Shown: one piece after another, positions 23,972-32,590 of the stretch
How positions within the stretch are numbered: position 1 is the stretch's first letter
Layout of the letters: every line of letters begins with the position of its first letter
NCBI GenBank assembly: GCA_020634895.1
Contig: JACKAV010000007.1
Coordinates: forward strand, 186,001-250,000
DNA from: Anaerolineales bacterium
GTDB taxonomy: Bacteria; Chloroflexota; Anaerolineae; Anaerolineales; Villigracilaceae
Direction: 5' to 3'
DNA: 64,000 bases
Position numbers and translations under genes: made by a program
The notes under the pieces: generated by a model
The model's input: the letters and a program-made list of their open reading frames with translations, nothing else
The model's database searches: none
What the model was told of the DNA's origin: nothing

Positions 23972-24298
23972 ATGAAAGATGAGTTGTTGAGTGAGATTAA
24001 ATATGATGCGAATGGATTAGTCCCATCCATTGTGCAGGATGTTTTCACTAAAGATGTGTTGATGATGGCTTGGATGAACGCTGAGTCTTTGCGATTGACT
24101 CTTGAAAAAGGTGAAGCAGTGTTCTGGTCGCGCAGTCGGCAGGAGATTTGGCACAAGGGCGGGACGTCGGGGAATGTTCAGAAGGTGGTGGAAGTCCGCG
24201 TGGATTGTGATGCGGATACATTGCTGGTGCTGGTCGAGCCTGCGGGTCCGGCGTGCCATACGGGTGAGCGGACGTGTTTTTATCGGAAGTTCGGTTAG
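23972..24298 (+). CDS. hisI: Phosphoribosyl-AMP cyclohydrolase
   Basis: 108 residues, HisI domain alone. Opens the purine ring of PR-AMP. Conserved MMAWMNAESL, FWSRSRQEIWHKGGTSGN, and the metal site VDCDADTLLVLVEPAGPACHTGERTCFYR with Asp and three Cys. AGAGGAAAG site before the ATG. Encoded separately from hisE rather than as a HisIE fusion. Confidence 0.95.
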   Translation: MKDELLSEIKYDANGLVPSIVQDVFTKDVLMMAWMNAESLRLTLEKGEAVFWSRSRQEIWHKGGTSGNVQKVVEVRVDCDADTLLVLVEPAGPACHTGERTCFYRKFG

Positions 24299-24299
24299 A

Positions 24300-24335
24300 A
24301 GGTTGGAAGGTTTGAACGTTCAAACTTTCTAACCT
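24300..24335. repeat. Nearly perfect 36-bp palindrome between hisI and hisE
   Basis: AGGTTGGAAGGTTTGAAC followed at once by GTTCAAACTTTCTAACCT; two mismatched pairs over 18. Begins one base after the hisI stop. Confidence 0.8.
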
Positions 24336-24359
24336 GTAAACATGCAAACTGGAGATACT

Positions 24360-24635
24360 ATGAGCATTCAATGGTTGTTTGATGTAATTCAAGATCGAAA
24401 AAATAATCCGAGTGAGAAATCCTACACCACTAGCCTTTTCAATGAGGGCTTGCCGAAGATCGCGCAGAAGGTCGGTGAAGAAGGGACGGAAGTTGTTGTC
24501 GCGGCGCTGGCGCAGGAAGACCAGCGATTAATTGAGGAAGTAGCAGACTTGACGTATCACACGCTCGTTCTGCTTGCGGCGCGTGGGTTAACTCCGGCGC
24601 ATGTCGTCGCCGAATTGGAGAAGCGGCATAAATGA
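24360..24635 (+). CDS. hisE: Phosphoribosyl-ATP pyrophosphatase
   Basis: 91 residues from ATG 24360 with GGAG six bases upstream. All-helical MazG-like hydrolase removing pyrophosphate from PR-ATP. Conserved DRKNNPSEKSYTTSLFNEG and KVGEEGTEVVVAAL, EEVADLTYHTLVLLAARG carry the acidic metal ligands. Its end overlaps the start of the HAD gene by four bases (ATGA). Confidence 0.95.
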   Translation: MSIQWLFDVIQDRKNNPSEKSYTTSLFNEGLPKIAQKVGEEGTEVVVAALAQEDQRLIEEVADLTYHTLVLLAARGLTPAHVVAELEKRHK

Positions 24636-25762
24636 AGCGAATCATTTTATTGGATATTGACGGCGTACTCGTCCAGCCGGGCGGGTATCGTGCGGCATTA
24701 CATGCAACACTTAATTATTTTGCATCCCTGATGAAAGTTCCGCATTTTGATTTTCACGAGGAAAAGATTGCAGAGCTGGAAAAACGAGGCATTTTTAGCG
24801 AATGGGACATGGTCCCATTTTTGCTTGGCGCAGCATGGAATAATATCCTTGCCGAAACTGGCAGCGAGAATTTACCCGCTGACCTGAAATCCGCTGCGGT
24901 GGAGATCGGGAACCGAATGAACGGATATACCTCATCGGATCTGGTCATACCGGAGTTCGAGCTTCTGCCGAATGTGTACCCTACAGAGTCCGCTTTGCTG
25001 AACGGGTGTTTTCCGAACCTGCCAGACACCTTGCGCCGCCATCTTTTGCATGATTCACGGAATGTCTATTTTTCGCAAACGACTCGTCTCTTTCAACATT
25101 TCTCACTTGGCAGCCATACCTTTAGTGAAACCTACAATTTACCCACTGAAGTGGAAACCGAGTCGTGCCTGCATACTCATGATAGATCCAACCTCACAGA
25201 TAAAACGCGATCAAAACTGCTCCAACAGGATATATACCTCGCCTCCATCACCGCCCGCCCATCCGCGCCGCCGCGTGATGTGGATACATCTCACATGGGG
25301 TATGCTCCTGAAGCGGAAGCCGCACTGGATCTGGTTGGATTGAATGACATCCCGCTCATTGGTTACGGACGCTTGGAATACTACGAAAAGCAGCATGGAG
25401 TTGCTGCCGCCTCGCTTCTTAAGCCTTCGCCTGTTCAATCTCTCGCGGCAGTTGCCGCCGCCTTTACCGGGGAGGAATGGTCTTCGATACAAGCCGCAGC
25501 GGAGTGGCAGACATCGGGTCGGCTGAACAGCATCTTCTCAAGTCTGCCGCGCACATTTGAATTGATCGTAGTGGAAGATACGATGGGAGGCATCCGCTCT
25601 GCGCAGGCGGCTGGCAGCATCCTCCAATTGAACGGCTTTGATGTAAACGTCCGCGCCCTCGGCTTGACTCTGGGCAGCCGCGCCAAATCTGAAGCATTCG
25701 ATCAGGCTGGGGTCGTTCATTTTAAAACCTGGGAGTCTTTGATAGAGGGTGTGGGGTTATAA
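24632..25762 (+). CDS. HAD-superfamily hydrolase translationally coupled to hisE
   Basis: 376 residues. Motif I LLDIDGVLV has both Asp (residues 8 and 10); a long cap insertion (~20-200) follows; motif II is likely the Thr of SITARPSAPP (~210); motif IV is VVEDTMGGIRSAQAAG (~315). The start overlaps the hisE stop (ATGA). The his operon has every enzyme except histidinol-phosphate phosphatase, and HAD enzymes fill that step in several bacteria, so this gene is a candidate. However, it is longer than known HAD-type HolPases and has an unusual large cap, so another phosphatase role is possible. Confidence 0.7.
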   Translation: MKRIILLDIDGVLVQPGGYRAALHATLNYFASLMKVPHFDFHEEKIAELEKRGIFSEWDMVPFLLGAAWNNILAETGSENLPADLKSAAVEIGNRMNGYTSSDLVIPEFELLPNVYPTESALLNGCFPNLPDTLRRHLLHDSRNVYFSQTTRLFQHFSLGSHTFSETYNLPTEVETESCLHTHDRSNLTDKTRSKLLQQDIYLASITARPSAPPRDVDTSHMGYAPEAEAALDLVGLNDIPLIGYGRLEYYEKQHGVAAASLLKPSPVQSLAAVAAAFTGEEWSSIQAAAEWQTSGRLNSIFSSLPRTFELIVVEDTMGGIRSAQAAGSILQLNGFDVNVRALGLTLGSRAKSEAFDQAGVVHFKTWESLIEGVGL

Positions 25763-25790
25763 ATAGAAAATTTTTCTCAGGAGATTTGCA

Positions 25791-26492
25791 TTGAACAACT
25801 ACATTGCCCTCGTTATCACCTTCGCCATTGCACTTGGATTTTTACGCATCATGGATTTTTTTGCCCATCGTGGCTGGATCGACAGCAAGCTCAGCCGCAA
25901 GCTGATTCATATCGGAACGGGTCCGATCTTTGTTTTGTGCTGGTTCTTTTTCGACGATGCTCCCTCCGCCCGATGGCTCGCGGCATTGGTTCCACTTGCG
26001 ATCACGGTTCAATTTGCGTTGATCGGTTTCGGTGTTATCAAAGATAAAGCGTCAGTGGATGCCATGTCCCGCACCGGCGACCCGAAGGAAATCCTGCGCG
26101 GTCCGCTGTATTACGGCATCATGTTCGTGGTGTTGACGCTGGTCTATTGGAGGAATTCCCCGATCGGTATCATCGCATTGATGATGATGTGCGGCGGCGA
26201 CGGTATTGCAGATATTTTTGGCAGGCGCATCCCTTCGCCGAAACTGCCGTGGAGCAAGGATAAGTCCATGGCGGGAATGGTCAGTGTATTCGTGGGTGGG
26301 TTTGTCTTCTCTGCGGTAATGATTTTTATTTATATAAGTGCAGGTGTCTTTGCGGCTCCGTACACGGATTATCTGCTTCCCATTGCCGCGATTGCGTTGA
26401 CAGGCACGCTAATCGAGTCACTTCATTTCAAAGATGTGGACAATATCAGCATGACCTTGGGGTCTGCATTGCTGGGTCACTGGTTCTTTTAA
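25791..26492 (+). CDS. Phytol/dolichol kinase-like CTP-dependent lipid kinase
   Basis: 233 residues, about six membrane helices. SRKLIHIGTGPIF (~residue 36) and MMMCGGDGIADIFGRRIPSPKLPW followed by KDKSMAG match the VTE5/SEC59 class of polyprenol and phytol kinases related to CDP-diglyceride synthetases; the GDGIADIFG Asp residues would bind CTP-metal. Start is TTG at 25791 with AGGAG eight bases upstream; no better ATG is found. It follows the HAD gene by 28 bases and may be read with it. Substrate alcohol unknown. Confidence 0.8.
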   Translation: MNNYIALVITFAIALGFLRIMDFFAHRGWIDSKLSRKLIHIGTGPIFVLCWFFFDDAPSARWLAALVPLAITVQFALIGFGVIKDKASVDAMSRTGDPKEILRGPLYYGIMFVVLTLVYWRNSPIGIIALMMMCGGDGIADIFGRRIPSPKLPWSKDKSMAGMVSVFVGGFVFSAVMIFIYISAGVFAAPYTDYLLPIAAIALTGTLIESLHFKDVDNISMTLGSALLGHWFF

Positions 26493-26512
26493 GCAGAGTC
26501 ATTTAAATCACT

Positions 26513-26550
26513 CTGGCAGTCGTCTATACTGGGCTGCCAGTTTTTATTTA
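26513..26550. terminator. Intrinsic terminator between convergent genes
   Basis: CTGGCAG (26513-26519) pairs with CTGCCAG (26534-26540), followed by TTTTTATTTA; it ends the plus-strand transcript and overlaps the stop of the minus-strand SGNH gene. Confidence 0.8.
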
Positions 26551-27557
26551 ATGATCCGCTTGAGGTTATCTGCGAATATTTTTGTGAATTCATGTTGCCC
26601 ATAAGGATTCATATGCAGGGAATCTTTGTAATATTCATCCTTGACCAATGGATCATCGGAGTAATCGATCAGATATACGTCCTTTTGAGTTGTGAGATAA
26701 GCATCAAGTGATGCGGTGTACTGGGCTAATTTAGATGGTCTTGGACCAAAAAATTTTGTTCTTACGAAAATGAGTTCGATATTATTCCTTTGAGCAAGTT
26801 GAATCATATAAGGCAAAAAAGAAGCATCAATCTGTTTGTCAAAATCCAATTCCTTGGACGCAAATAACGTTGAGGCGGCGTCTTCCATCATTTGGTTGAG
26901 CGCTACTGGGTCCATTTCCCTGCCAAAGATGGAATCCACCGCATCGTCAGTGCAGTTGCGGTTGCAGCCAAAAATGGAAGCGGGAGTGTAGCGGATCAAG
27001 TTGTCCAGGTCCTGACGTATTTCAAGCCGCGCGCTGTAGATGGGGACGTATCTTTCCGCAAATCGTTCGAGCGGGCTCATTTCGTTGATGAAAGCCAGTT
27101 GAGTTACAAGTGATTCGTTTTTGCCTGCAAAATCATCGAGCAATTCAAAGTACCTGCCTGTAGTGCGATATTGGGGTACTGTCAACATTGTGTTACGGAA
27201 GAGGATAACAATATATTTCGGATGGTATTCTGCTTCAAGGATCACATTTTTCATGACCAGATACCATGATGCGGTTCCGGATCCGGCGACTGCCAATGAA
27301 TAGGAGCGGACGCCCAACTCCTCGGTCAAAAGAGCCGGGTCTATCCCCTCGTAAAGGACTGAGTCTCCGATCAGGATAAGGTCAGGTTGGTAGTTGTCTA
27401 TTTCTGTAATGTTCGTCTTTTTAATATCCGGGTCGAATTGTGGTCCGAGCGGCGCAGGATAGGGAATGTTGTAGTGCGCAGGCAGGATAAATCCGCTGAA
27501 TAGGAAAAGGGCGAAAATGAAAACCAGGAATCGGAAGAATAGTGACTTTGAGCTCAT
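26544..27557 (-). CDS. SGNH-type acyltransfer/esterase-like membrane protein
   Basis: 337 residues. An N-terminal membrane helix (~7-27) anchors a domain outside the cell. SGNH blocks: LILIGDSVLYEGIDP (Ser nucleophile, ~64), SLAVAGSGTASW (Gly block), and DSLHMNPYGQHEF (Asp-x-x-His, ~312). It begins on the last base of the upstream MBOAT gene, so the two are coupled. Together with the MBOAT it resembles AlgI/AlgX and DltB/DltD pairs that move acyl groups to envelope glycans. Confidence 0.78.
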   Translation of the reverse strand: MSSKSLFFRFLVFIFALFLFSGFILPAHYNIPYPAPLGPQFDPDIKKTNITEIDNYQPDLILIGDSVLYEGIDPALLTEELGVRSYSLAVAGSGTASWYLVMKNVILEAEYHPKYIVILFRNTMLTVPQYRTTGRYFELLDDFAGKNESLVTQLAFINEMSPLERFAERYVPIYSARLEIRQDLDNLIRYTPASIFGCNRNCTDDAVDSIFGREMDPVALNQMMEDAASTLFASKELDFDKQIDASFLPYMIQLAQRNNIELIFVRTKFFGPRPSKLAQYTASLDAYLTTQKDVYLIDYSDDPLVKDEYYKDSLHMNPYGQHEFTKIFADNLKRIIK

Positions 27558-28960
27558 TAGAATTGGAAGTAGATAAAATCAGGTGAGGATGAGTTGATGA
27601 AGATGACTGTCAAGACTGTTGCGAAGGTGTAGTAGAGCGCATGGAGATTCAATTGTTTGGAACCATATTGGTCGAATATATGTTTTATGAATAACAGGAA
27701 TGCATAGAACGAGATCATTGTCAGTATGACCAATGCAGCCGTCACTTCTTCTGTGCTGTGGGCAAAAGGCGATTTGGTGAGTGCGTGCCACATCCAATTC
27801 AGGGATTGGACGCGGAAGATAACCCAGCCAAAGGCAATGAAAAAGAACATTATCAGCCACGTTGCAAAACGTTTGAACGGGTTTATGGGTTTCCAGTCGC
27901 CCCGGATCCCGAGCATTTGATAAATGACGATCAAAATGCCATAATAAAGCCCCCAAACGATGAAGGTTGCCCCAGTGCCGTGCCACAACCCGCTGAGGAA
28001 CATGGTCGCCAACGGAGGAACGATTTGTGCGACGAACCCAGGTATGTTCGGTGCCCGAAGGAGCATGCGCCGGATGGGAAAGAAAATATAATCCCTCAGC
28101 CAGAAGGAAAAGGACATGTGCCAGCGATTCCAGAACTCGCTGGGAGTGAAGGACAAATACGGCTTGTCGAAATTTTCAGATGTGTTTAGCCCGAGCAGAA
28201 ATGCAACGCCGCGTGAAAGATCGGTATAGGATGAAAAATCGGCTAGGATCTGAAGCGTAAACCCCAGCCCGCCAACGATCAGGAATACAAGAGATGGCTC
28301 TTTCATAAGAAATATCTGATCTACAAAAACTTTAACAGTATTTGCGATCACGATCTTCTTGAACAGACCCATTAAAATTAATTGCCAGGCATTATAAAAA
28401 TGACCAGCCTCCCAGACGCGGGGAGATTCCAATTGCCTGAGCAATTTCTGCGGGCGGTCAATGGGGCCGGAAAACACCTGGGGGAAAAAAGATACATAAG
28501 CGGCGAATGCGATGAAATCACGTGCTGCCGGGAATGTCCCCCTGCGTACTTCGATCAGATAACTGATCTTCTTGAGGGTATAAAAAGAAACTCCCAGCGG
28601 CAGGATGATTGATAGGAAAGAAGAATCAATTAAAAAACCGGCATGCTGCGCCCAGACTGCAAGCGCATCGTCGTATACGAAGAAGTACTTGACCGATGCG
28701 AGTAGTCCAAGATTTAGGACGATGCCCACCCACATCAAAATGGAAGCGCGTGATTTCCATCTTGCCATGCCAAGCGCAAGGAAGAAATCGATGCTTGTGG
28801 AAACGAACAATATGACCGTATGCCAGGGAGCCAGCCAGCCATAAAAAACAGCGCTTGCCGCAAGCAGAAGTATATTCTGCCATCTATGCCCGGGCGTGAG
28901 CCAATATAGAATAAAGACGATCAAAAAGAATATAAGAAAATCGTAGCTGATGAAACTCAT
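27557..28960 (-). CDS. MBOAT-family O-acyltransferase with fused DltX-like C-terminal tail
   Basis: 467 residues, 10 or more hydrophobic segments. Signature LADFSSYTDLSRGVAFLLGLNTSENFDKPYL, FWNRWHMSFSFWLRDYIFFP and the catalytic His in LSGLWHGTGATF (His327). The protein ends with a last membrane helix and SSSPDFIYFQF; the final six residues fit F-x-Y-x-x-F exactly, with Tyr464. The free microprotein at 16434-16550 ends SSPTWIYQGF after VIFTAD, while this one has VIFINS. So the acyl-accepting tail appears to be fused in cis here. Its start lies three bases after the PIG-L stop. Confidence 0.92.
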   Translation of the reverse strand: MSFISYDFLIFFLIVFILYWLTPGHRWQNILLLAASAVFYGWLAPWHTVILFVSTSIDFFLALGMARWKSRASILMWVGIVLNLGLLASVKYFFVYDDALAVWAQHAGFLIDSSFLSIILPLGVSFYTLKKISYLIEVRRGTFPAARDFIAFAAYVSFFPQVFSGPIDRPQKLLRQLESPRVWEAGHFYNAWQLILMGLFKKIVIANTVKVFVDQIFLMKEPSLVFLIVGGLGFTLQILADFSSYTDLSRGVAFLLGLNTSENFDKPYLSFTPSEFWNRWHMSFSFWLRDYIFFPIRRMLLRAPNIPGFVAQIVPPLATMFLSGLWHGTGATFIVWGLYYGILIVIYQMLGIRGDWKPINPFKRFATWLIMFFFIAFGWVIFRVQSLNWMWHALTKSPFAHSTEEVTAALVILTMISFYAFLLFIKHIFDQYGSKQLNLHALYYTFATVLTVIFINSSSPDFIYFQF

Positions 28961-28963
28961 TTT

Positions 28964-29698
28964 CTATTGTTCAGATTTCTCCTCTGCAATTTTCATCACC
29001 CGGAACGACTCGGCGTATTCGAAATCCTTGTCCTTTGCGTCCTCTTTTGCCCATTCTTTCATCCACTTCTCGACCTCATCGACGGGCACCTGGCTGGCAT
29101 GCTGTTGCAGCGCCTTCACTTTGACGTCGATCGTTTCGGTGATGTCCACCCAGGTATCGGGCTTTTCGGTACCGTGGACATATAGATACCTGACGTCGTG
29201 CGGCTCGAACCCGTCCGTGAGCAGGTCGGCAAAAATGAGCCTTGATCCCGCCGACGGAAAGACTGCTTCACAGGCTGCCTGTGCCGCGGCGCGATGGTCG
29301 GGGTGATTGACATACTCATTGCCGTAGAACCAGGCTTCGGGGTTGCCGGTAACGACCACATCCGGTTTTTGGGCACGGATGATGCGGGTGAGTTCTTTTC
29401 GTAACTGAATGGTCGGCTCAAGTTCCCCATCCGGATACCTCAGAAAGATGGCTCTTTTTACGCCAAGTACTTTATTGGCTGCCAGTTGTTCGCCTTCACG
29501 TAACTGTGCCAGTTCGGCTTTGTAGCTGCCGTCTTTTGCCGGGTCGTTTGAGCCCGAATCTCCGCTGGTGATGGTAACGGAGATGATCTGGCAGCCCGCA
29601 CGCGCCCACTTGGCAAGCGTCCCGCCAATGGAAAACTCCTGGTCGTCCGGGTGGGCGTGGATGCTCATGGCGATCTTGGGAATATATTCGTCACTCAT
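28964..29698 (-). CDS. PIG-L/LmbE-family zinc N-deacetylase
   Basis: 244 residues. SIHAHPDDQEFSIGG near residue 12 is the AHPDDxE zinc motif, and NHPDHRAAAQAA (~residue 118) supplies further ligands. Family members remove N-acetyl groups from glucosaminyl compounds (GlcNAc-PI, GlcNAc-inositol, lincosamide precursors). First in a unit with the MBOAT and SGNH genes, so one possible task is to prepare a glycan or glycolipid amine for re-acylation; the substrate is not shown by the sequence. Confidence 0.88.
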   Translation of the reverse strand: MSDEYIPKIAMSIHAHPDDQEFSIGGTLAKWARAGCQIISVTITSGDSGSNDPAKDGSYKAELAQLREGEQLAANKVLGVKRAIFLRYPDGELEPTIQLRKELTRIIRAQKPDVVVTGNPEAWFYGNEYVNHPDHRAAAQAACEAVFPSAGSRLIFADLLTDGFEPHDVRYLYVHGTEKPDTWVDITETIDVKVKALQQHASQVPVDEVEKWMKEWAKEDAKDKDFEYAESFRVMKIAEEKSEQ

Positions 29699-29725
29699 AA
29701 AATTCTCTCTCCTAAAAATAAAGTT

Positions 29726-30340
29726 TTATTGCACAGGTCTGCGCAAGGCATAGACGGTGATGCCTGTCTTCTCCACCGGGCTTTCCTCAACACATTTGAA
29801 ACCGAAGTGTTCGTAATACGGCACATTGGCTTCTGTCACCGTGTCGGTGTAGGCGATGACCTTTTGCCGGTCTGCCAATTCCAGGAACGGGCGGATCAGA
29901 CCCGATGAAAGCCCCTGTCCGCGTGAAGAGGCGAGCAGACCGAGATTATCCAGATAAAAATGTGCTTCAGCCGCATATTTTTCATGCAGATCATCGATCC
30001 GCTTCATGACTTCGCGCGCCCGATAAAAACCAATTGGATACATGGTGAACATCAGCGGCAGGAGTTTTCCCAACAACTTTACACTTATGGAACTACCTTG
30101 TCGGTCTGGGAACTTCCAAAATGCGACTCCTGCCAACGGCTCACCGACACCGAACCCGCACCCGTTATGGATCTCGAGCTCGCAATAGACCCTGAAGAAT
30201 TTTTTCAACGTTTGTATTCTTGTTCTTCTGATCGGCAGCATGAACGAAACGAGTGGATCATCCACGAATGCCTGAGAAATAACCTCCGCCACCGCTTCCG
30301 TGTCGGATGGAAGCAGCTGCCTATAAATTGAATTTGACAT
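29726..30340 (-). CDS. GNAT-family N-acetyltransferase
   Basis: 204 residues. Acetyl-CoA-binding motif A appears as LDNLGLLASSRGQGLSSGLIRPFLELAD (~residues 130-155), and the C-terminal part VPYYEHFGFKCVEE is the usual Tyr-containing end. The N-terminal half SDTEAVAEVISQAFVDDP is typical of GNAT folds. Acceptor unknown. Divergent from the ABC exporter genes. Confidence 0.85.
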   Translation of the reverse strand: MSNSIYRQLLPSDTEAVAEVISQAFVDDPLVSFMLPIRRTRIQTLKKFFRVYCELEIHNGCGFGVGEPLAGVAFWKFPDRQGSSISVKLLGKLLPLMFTMYPIGFYRAREVMKRIDDLHEKYAAEAHFYLDNLGLLASSRGQGLSSGLIRPFLELADRQKVIAYTDTVTEANVPYYEHFGFKCVEESPVEKTGITVYALRRPVQ

Positions 30341-30659
30341 GGGGTGAATTCTACATCACAAAATCGAACCGTAGTAAAATAGAACTTATTTTCTAAAATC
30401 CCGCCCTTATCATGACTACAGCAGATATCTGTCTTGCCCACTGAATAACTGGCTGATATGATTATTTGCCTTCCTCCATCGGCAGTCCCTTTAATGTGCG
30501 AGAGCCAGGGTCGCCTACCCTGGCTCTCTTACAAAGGAGGAGAAGAGAATCTGTTACGCATGCAAATTTATCACGCATGCTCAAAAGGCGCTTGACGCGT
30601 CCCCTACGTTTGATAAACGGAAACACAACGATATAGCTTACAAAATTTTAAGGAGAATT
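30341..30659. other. Divergent intergenic region before the ABC exporter
   Basis: About 320 bases with no gene. It holds a strong 12-bp hairpin (30500-30528), two copies of ACGCATGC (about 30555-30580) and a TAAGGAG ribosome site for the next gene. Promoters for both directions must lie here but none is clear. Confidence 0.5.
30500..30529. repeat. Perfect hairpin in the ABC exporter leader
   Basis: GAGAGCCAGGGT (30500-30511) pairs with ACCCTGGCTCTC (30517-30528), loop of 5, followed by only two T. Could be a weak terminator for upstream transcripts or a leader structure. Confidence 0.65.
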
Positions 30660-31676
30660 ATGTCCGCTTCATTTGCAATCGAAACCAACGATCTCGGTCG
30701 CATTTACAAACTGCGCGGCAGCAAGAAGGAAAAGCGCAAGGAATTGGTCGCTTTACAGAATGTTAACTTAACGGTGGAACGCGGTGAATTGTTTGGATTA
30801 TTGGGACCGAACGGCGCCGGCAAAACGACGCTGATCAAAGTCCTGACCACGCTTCTTTCCCCGACCTCGGGCTGGGCGCGTGTTGCCGGACTGGATGTCC
30901 ACGCTGAACCCGAAGTGGTGCGCCCGAAGATCAACATGGTCTCAGGCGGCGAGTCTTCGGGTTATGGTCTGTTGACCGTGCGTGAAAATTTGTGGATGTT
31001 CTCGCAATTCTACGGTGTGCCCTCGAAGGAAGCGAACGAGCGCATCGAGGCGTTGCTCGAAATGGTCGGCATGAAGGATAGGATGCACACAAAATCATCC
31101 GACCTCTCGACCGGTCTGCGCCAGAAGATGAACATCGTGCGCGGATTCCTCACCGAACCCGAAGTGCTGTTCCTCGACGAGCCGACTCTCGGTCTGGACG
31201 TGGGCGCCATGCGCGACGTCCGTAAGTTCATCCTCGACTGGCTGAAAGCAGACGAAGAACGCACGCTCCTGCTGACAACTCACTATATGGCGGAAGCCGA
31301 AGAACTTTGCGACCGCGTTGCCATCATCAACAAGGGACGCGTGCTCGCTTGCGATACTCCCACCGCGTTGAAGCAGGGTCTGCAAAAGGATGCGCTCTTC
31401 GAGATCGAGGTGAGTCCGCTCAACGGGTTGACACAGCAAAATTTGCTGGACCAGCCCGAGGTCACGAAGGCGGCGGTGACTGAGACAGAGACAGGCGCGA
31501 AGTTGAGTCTGAGTCTGGTCGAAGAATCCGCTCTAGCGCGCGTCATCAACCTGTTCACACAAAAGGAAGTGAAGGTGATGAACCTGACCAAGCGTCAGCC
31601 GACCCTCGAAGATGTGTTCGTGGATCTGGTTGGGCGGAGCATGGCTGAGGAGGAAGAACATGGAAGCGGTGAGTAG
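30660..31676 (+). CDS. ABC-2 exporter ATPase (DrrA-like)
   Basis: 338 residues. Walker A GPNGAGKTT (~residue 50), signature LSTGLRQKMNIVRG (a Thr variant of LSGGQ), Walker B VLFLDEPTLGLDVG, switch His in TTHYMAEAEELC. The C-terminal ~90 residues are the DrrA-type extension (LTKRQPTLEDVFVDLVGRS). Forms a plus-strand unit with the two permeases that follow; the next gene starts within its last 17 bases. Substrate unknown; relatives export lipids, glycans or drugs. Confidence 0.92.
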   Translation: MSASFAIETNDLGRIYKLRGSKKEKRKELVALQNVNLTVERGELFGLLGPNGAGKTTLIKVLTTLLSPTSGWARVAGLDVHAEPEVVRPKINMVSGGESSGYGLLTVRENLWMFSQFYGVPSKEANERIEALLEMVGMKDRMHTKSSDLSTGLRQKMNIVRGFLTEPEVLFLDEPTLGLDVGAMRDVRKFILDWLKADEERTLLLTTHYMAEAEELCDRVAIINKGRVLACDTPTALKQGLQKDALFEIEVSPLNGLTQQNLLDQPEVTKAAVTETETGAKLSLSLVEESALARVINLFTQKEVKVMNLTKRQPTLEDVFVDLVGRSMAEEEEHGSGE

Positions 31677-32508
31677 AAAATATTCACGCAAATACACGGG
31701 CTGGCGATTGTTCTGGAATACCATCATCGCGCGCGCATATCCGCGCATTGTCGGGCAGCAGCGTGAAGTTTCGTGGCTGGTGTTCGACCTCATCATGCCG
31801 ATACTGGGTGTGGTCGCGTATGTGTTCGTGTATCGCGCTTTGAACGCGCCAGAGGAATACATCGGCTTCGTTGTGATGGGCGGCGCGATGACCGCGTTCT
31901 GGATGAATATTTTGTGGAGCATGTCGAGCCAGTTGTATTGGGAAAAGGAACAGGGGAACCTTGCGCTTTACATCATGGCGCCGAATTCGATGATGGCGAT
32001 TTTGCTCGGTATGGCGCTTGGCGGCATGCTGGCGACCGCGCTGCGAGCAATCGTTGTAACGTTGATCGGTGTGTGGCTGTTCGGTGTATCGTTTACTGTG
32101 ACGAATTATGTGCAGTTGATCCTTGTGTTCATGCTGGCGATGGTTGCTTTGTACGGCATGGGCATGATGATGGCGTCGGCGTTCCTGCTCTTTGGGCGCG
32201 AAGCCTGGCACATGGCGAACCTTGCGCAGGAACCGATCTTTCTCGCGTCCGGTTTTTATTTCCCGATCAAGTCGCTGCCGTTCTGGGTGGCGGCGGGCGC
32301 TTCGATCATTCCGCTTACGCTCGGCATGGATGCCATGCGTCAGTTGATCTTCCCGACCGGCTTCAAGTTCGGTTTTTTGACGGTGCATCTTGAGATCACC
32401 ATCCTTGCTGTGTTGTGTGTGGTCTTTATCGTCACGGCAAAAGTTCTGCTTGGGCATATCGAGAAGATCGCCATACGCGAGGGCAGGATCACGGAAAGTC
32501 GGAGATAA
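31660..32508 (+). CDS. ABC-2 type permease
   Basis: 282 residues from ATG 31660, which has a GAGGAGGAAG site and overlaps the ATPase gene. Six membrane helices, typical ABC-2 permease with IARAYPRIVGQQREVSWLVFDLIMPILG at the start and a helix-rich end. MWSMSSQLYWEKEQGNLALYIMAPNS is the coupling region. Forms a heterodimer with the permease at 32591. Confidence 0.88.
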   Translation: MEAVSRKYSRKYTGWRLFWNTIIARAYPRIVGQQREVSWLVFDLIMPILGVVAYVFVYRALNAPEEYIGFVVMGGAMTAFWMNILWSMSSQLYWEKEQGNLALYIMAPNSMMAILLGMALGGMLATALRAIVVTLIGVWLFGVSFTVTNYVQLILVFMLAMVALYGMGMMMASAFLLFGREAWHMANLAQEPIFLASGFYFPIKSLPFWVAAGASIIPLTLGMDAMRQLIFPTGFKFGFLTVHLEITILAVLCVVFIVTAKVLLGHIEKIAIREGRITESRR

Positions 32509-32518
32509 TAAAGAAAGT

Positions 32519-32580
32519 GTCAGGTATCAGGTGCCAAGTTACAGGTTTAGAACCTGACACCTGATACCTGGAACCTGATA
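32519..32580. repeat. ATCAGGT-type inverted repeat spacer
   Basis: GTCAGGTATCAGGTGCCAAG on the left against ACCTGACACCTGATACCTGG on the right. Lies between the two permease genes and ends just before the ribosome site of the second. Confidence 0.75.
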
Positions 32581-32590
32581 CGGAGTTTTT

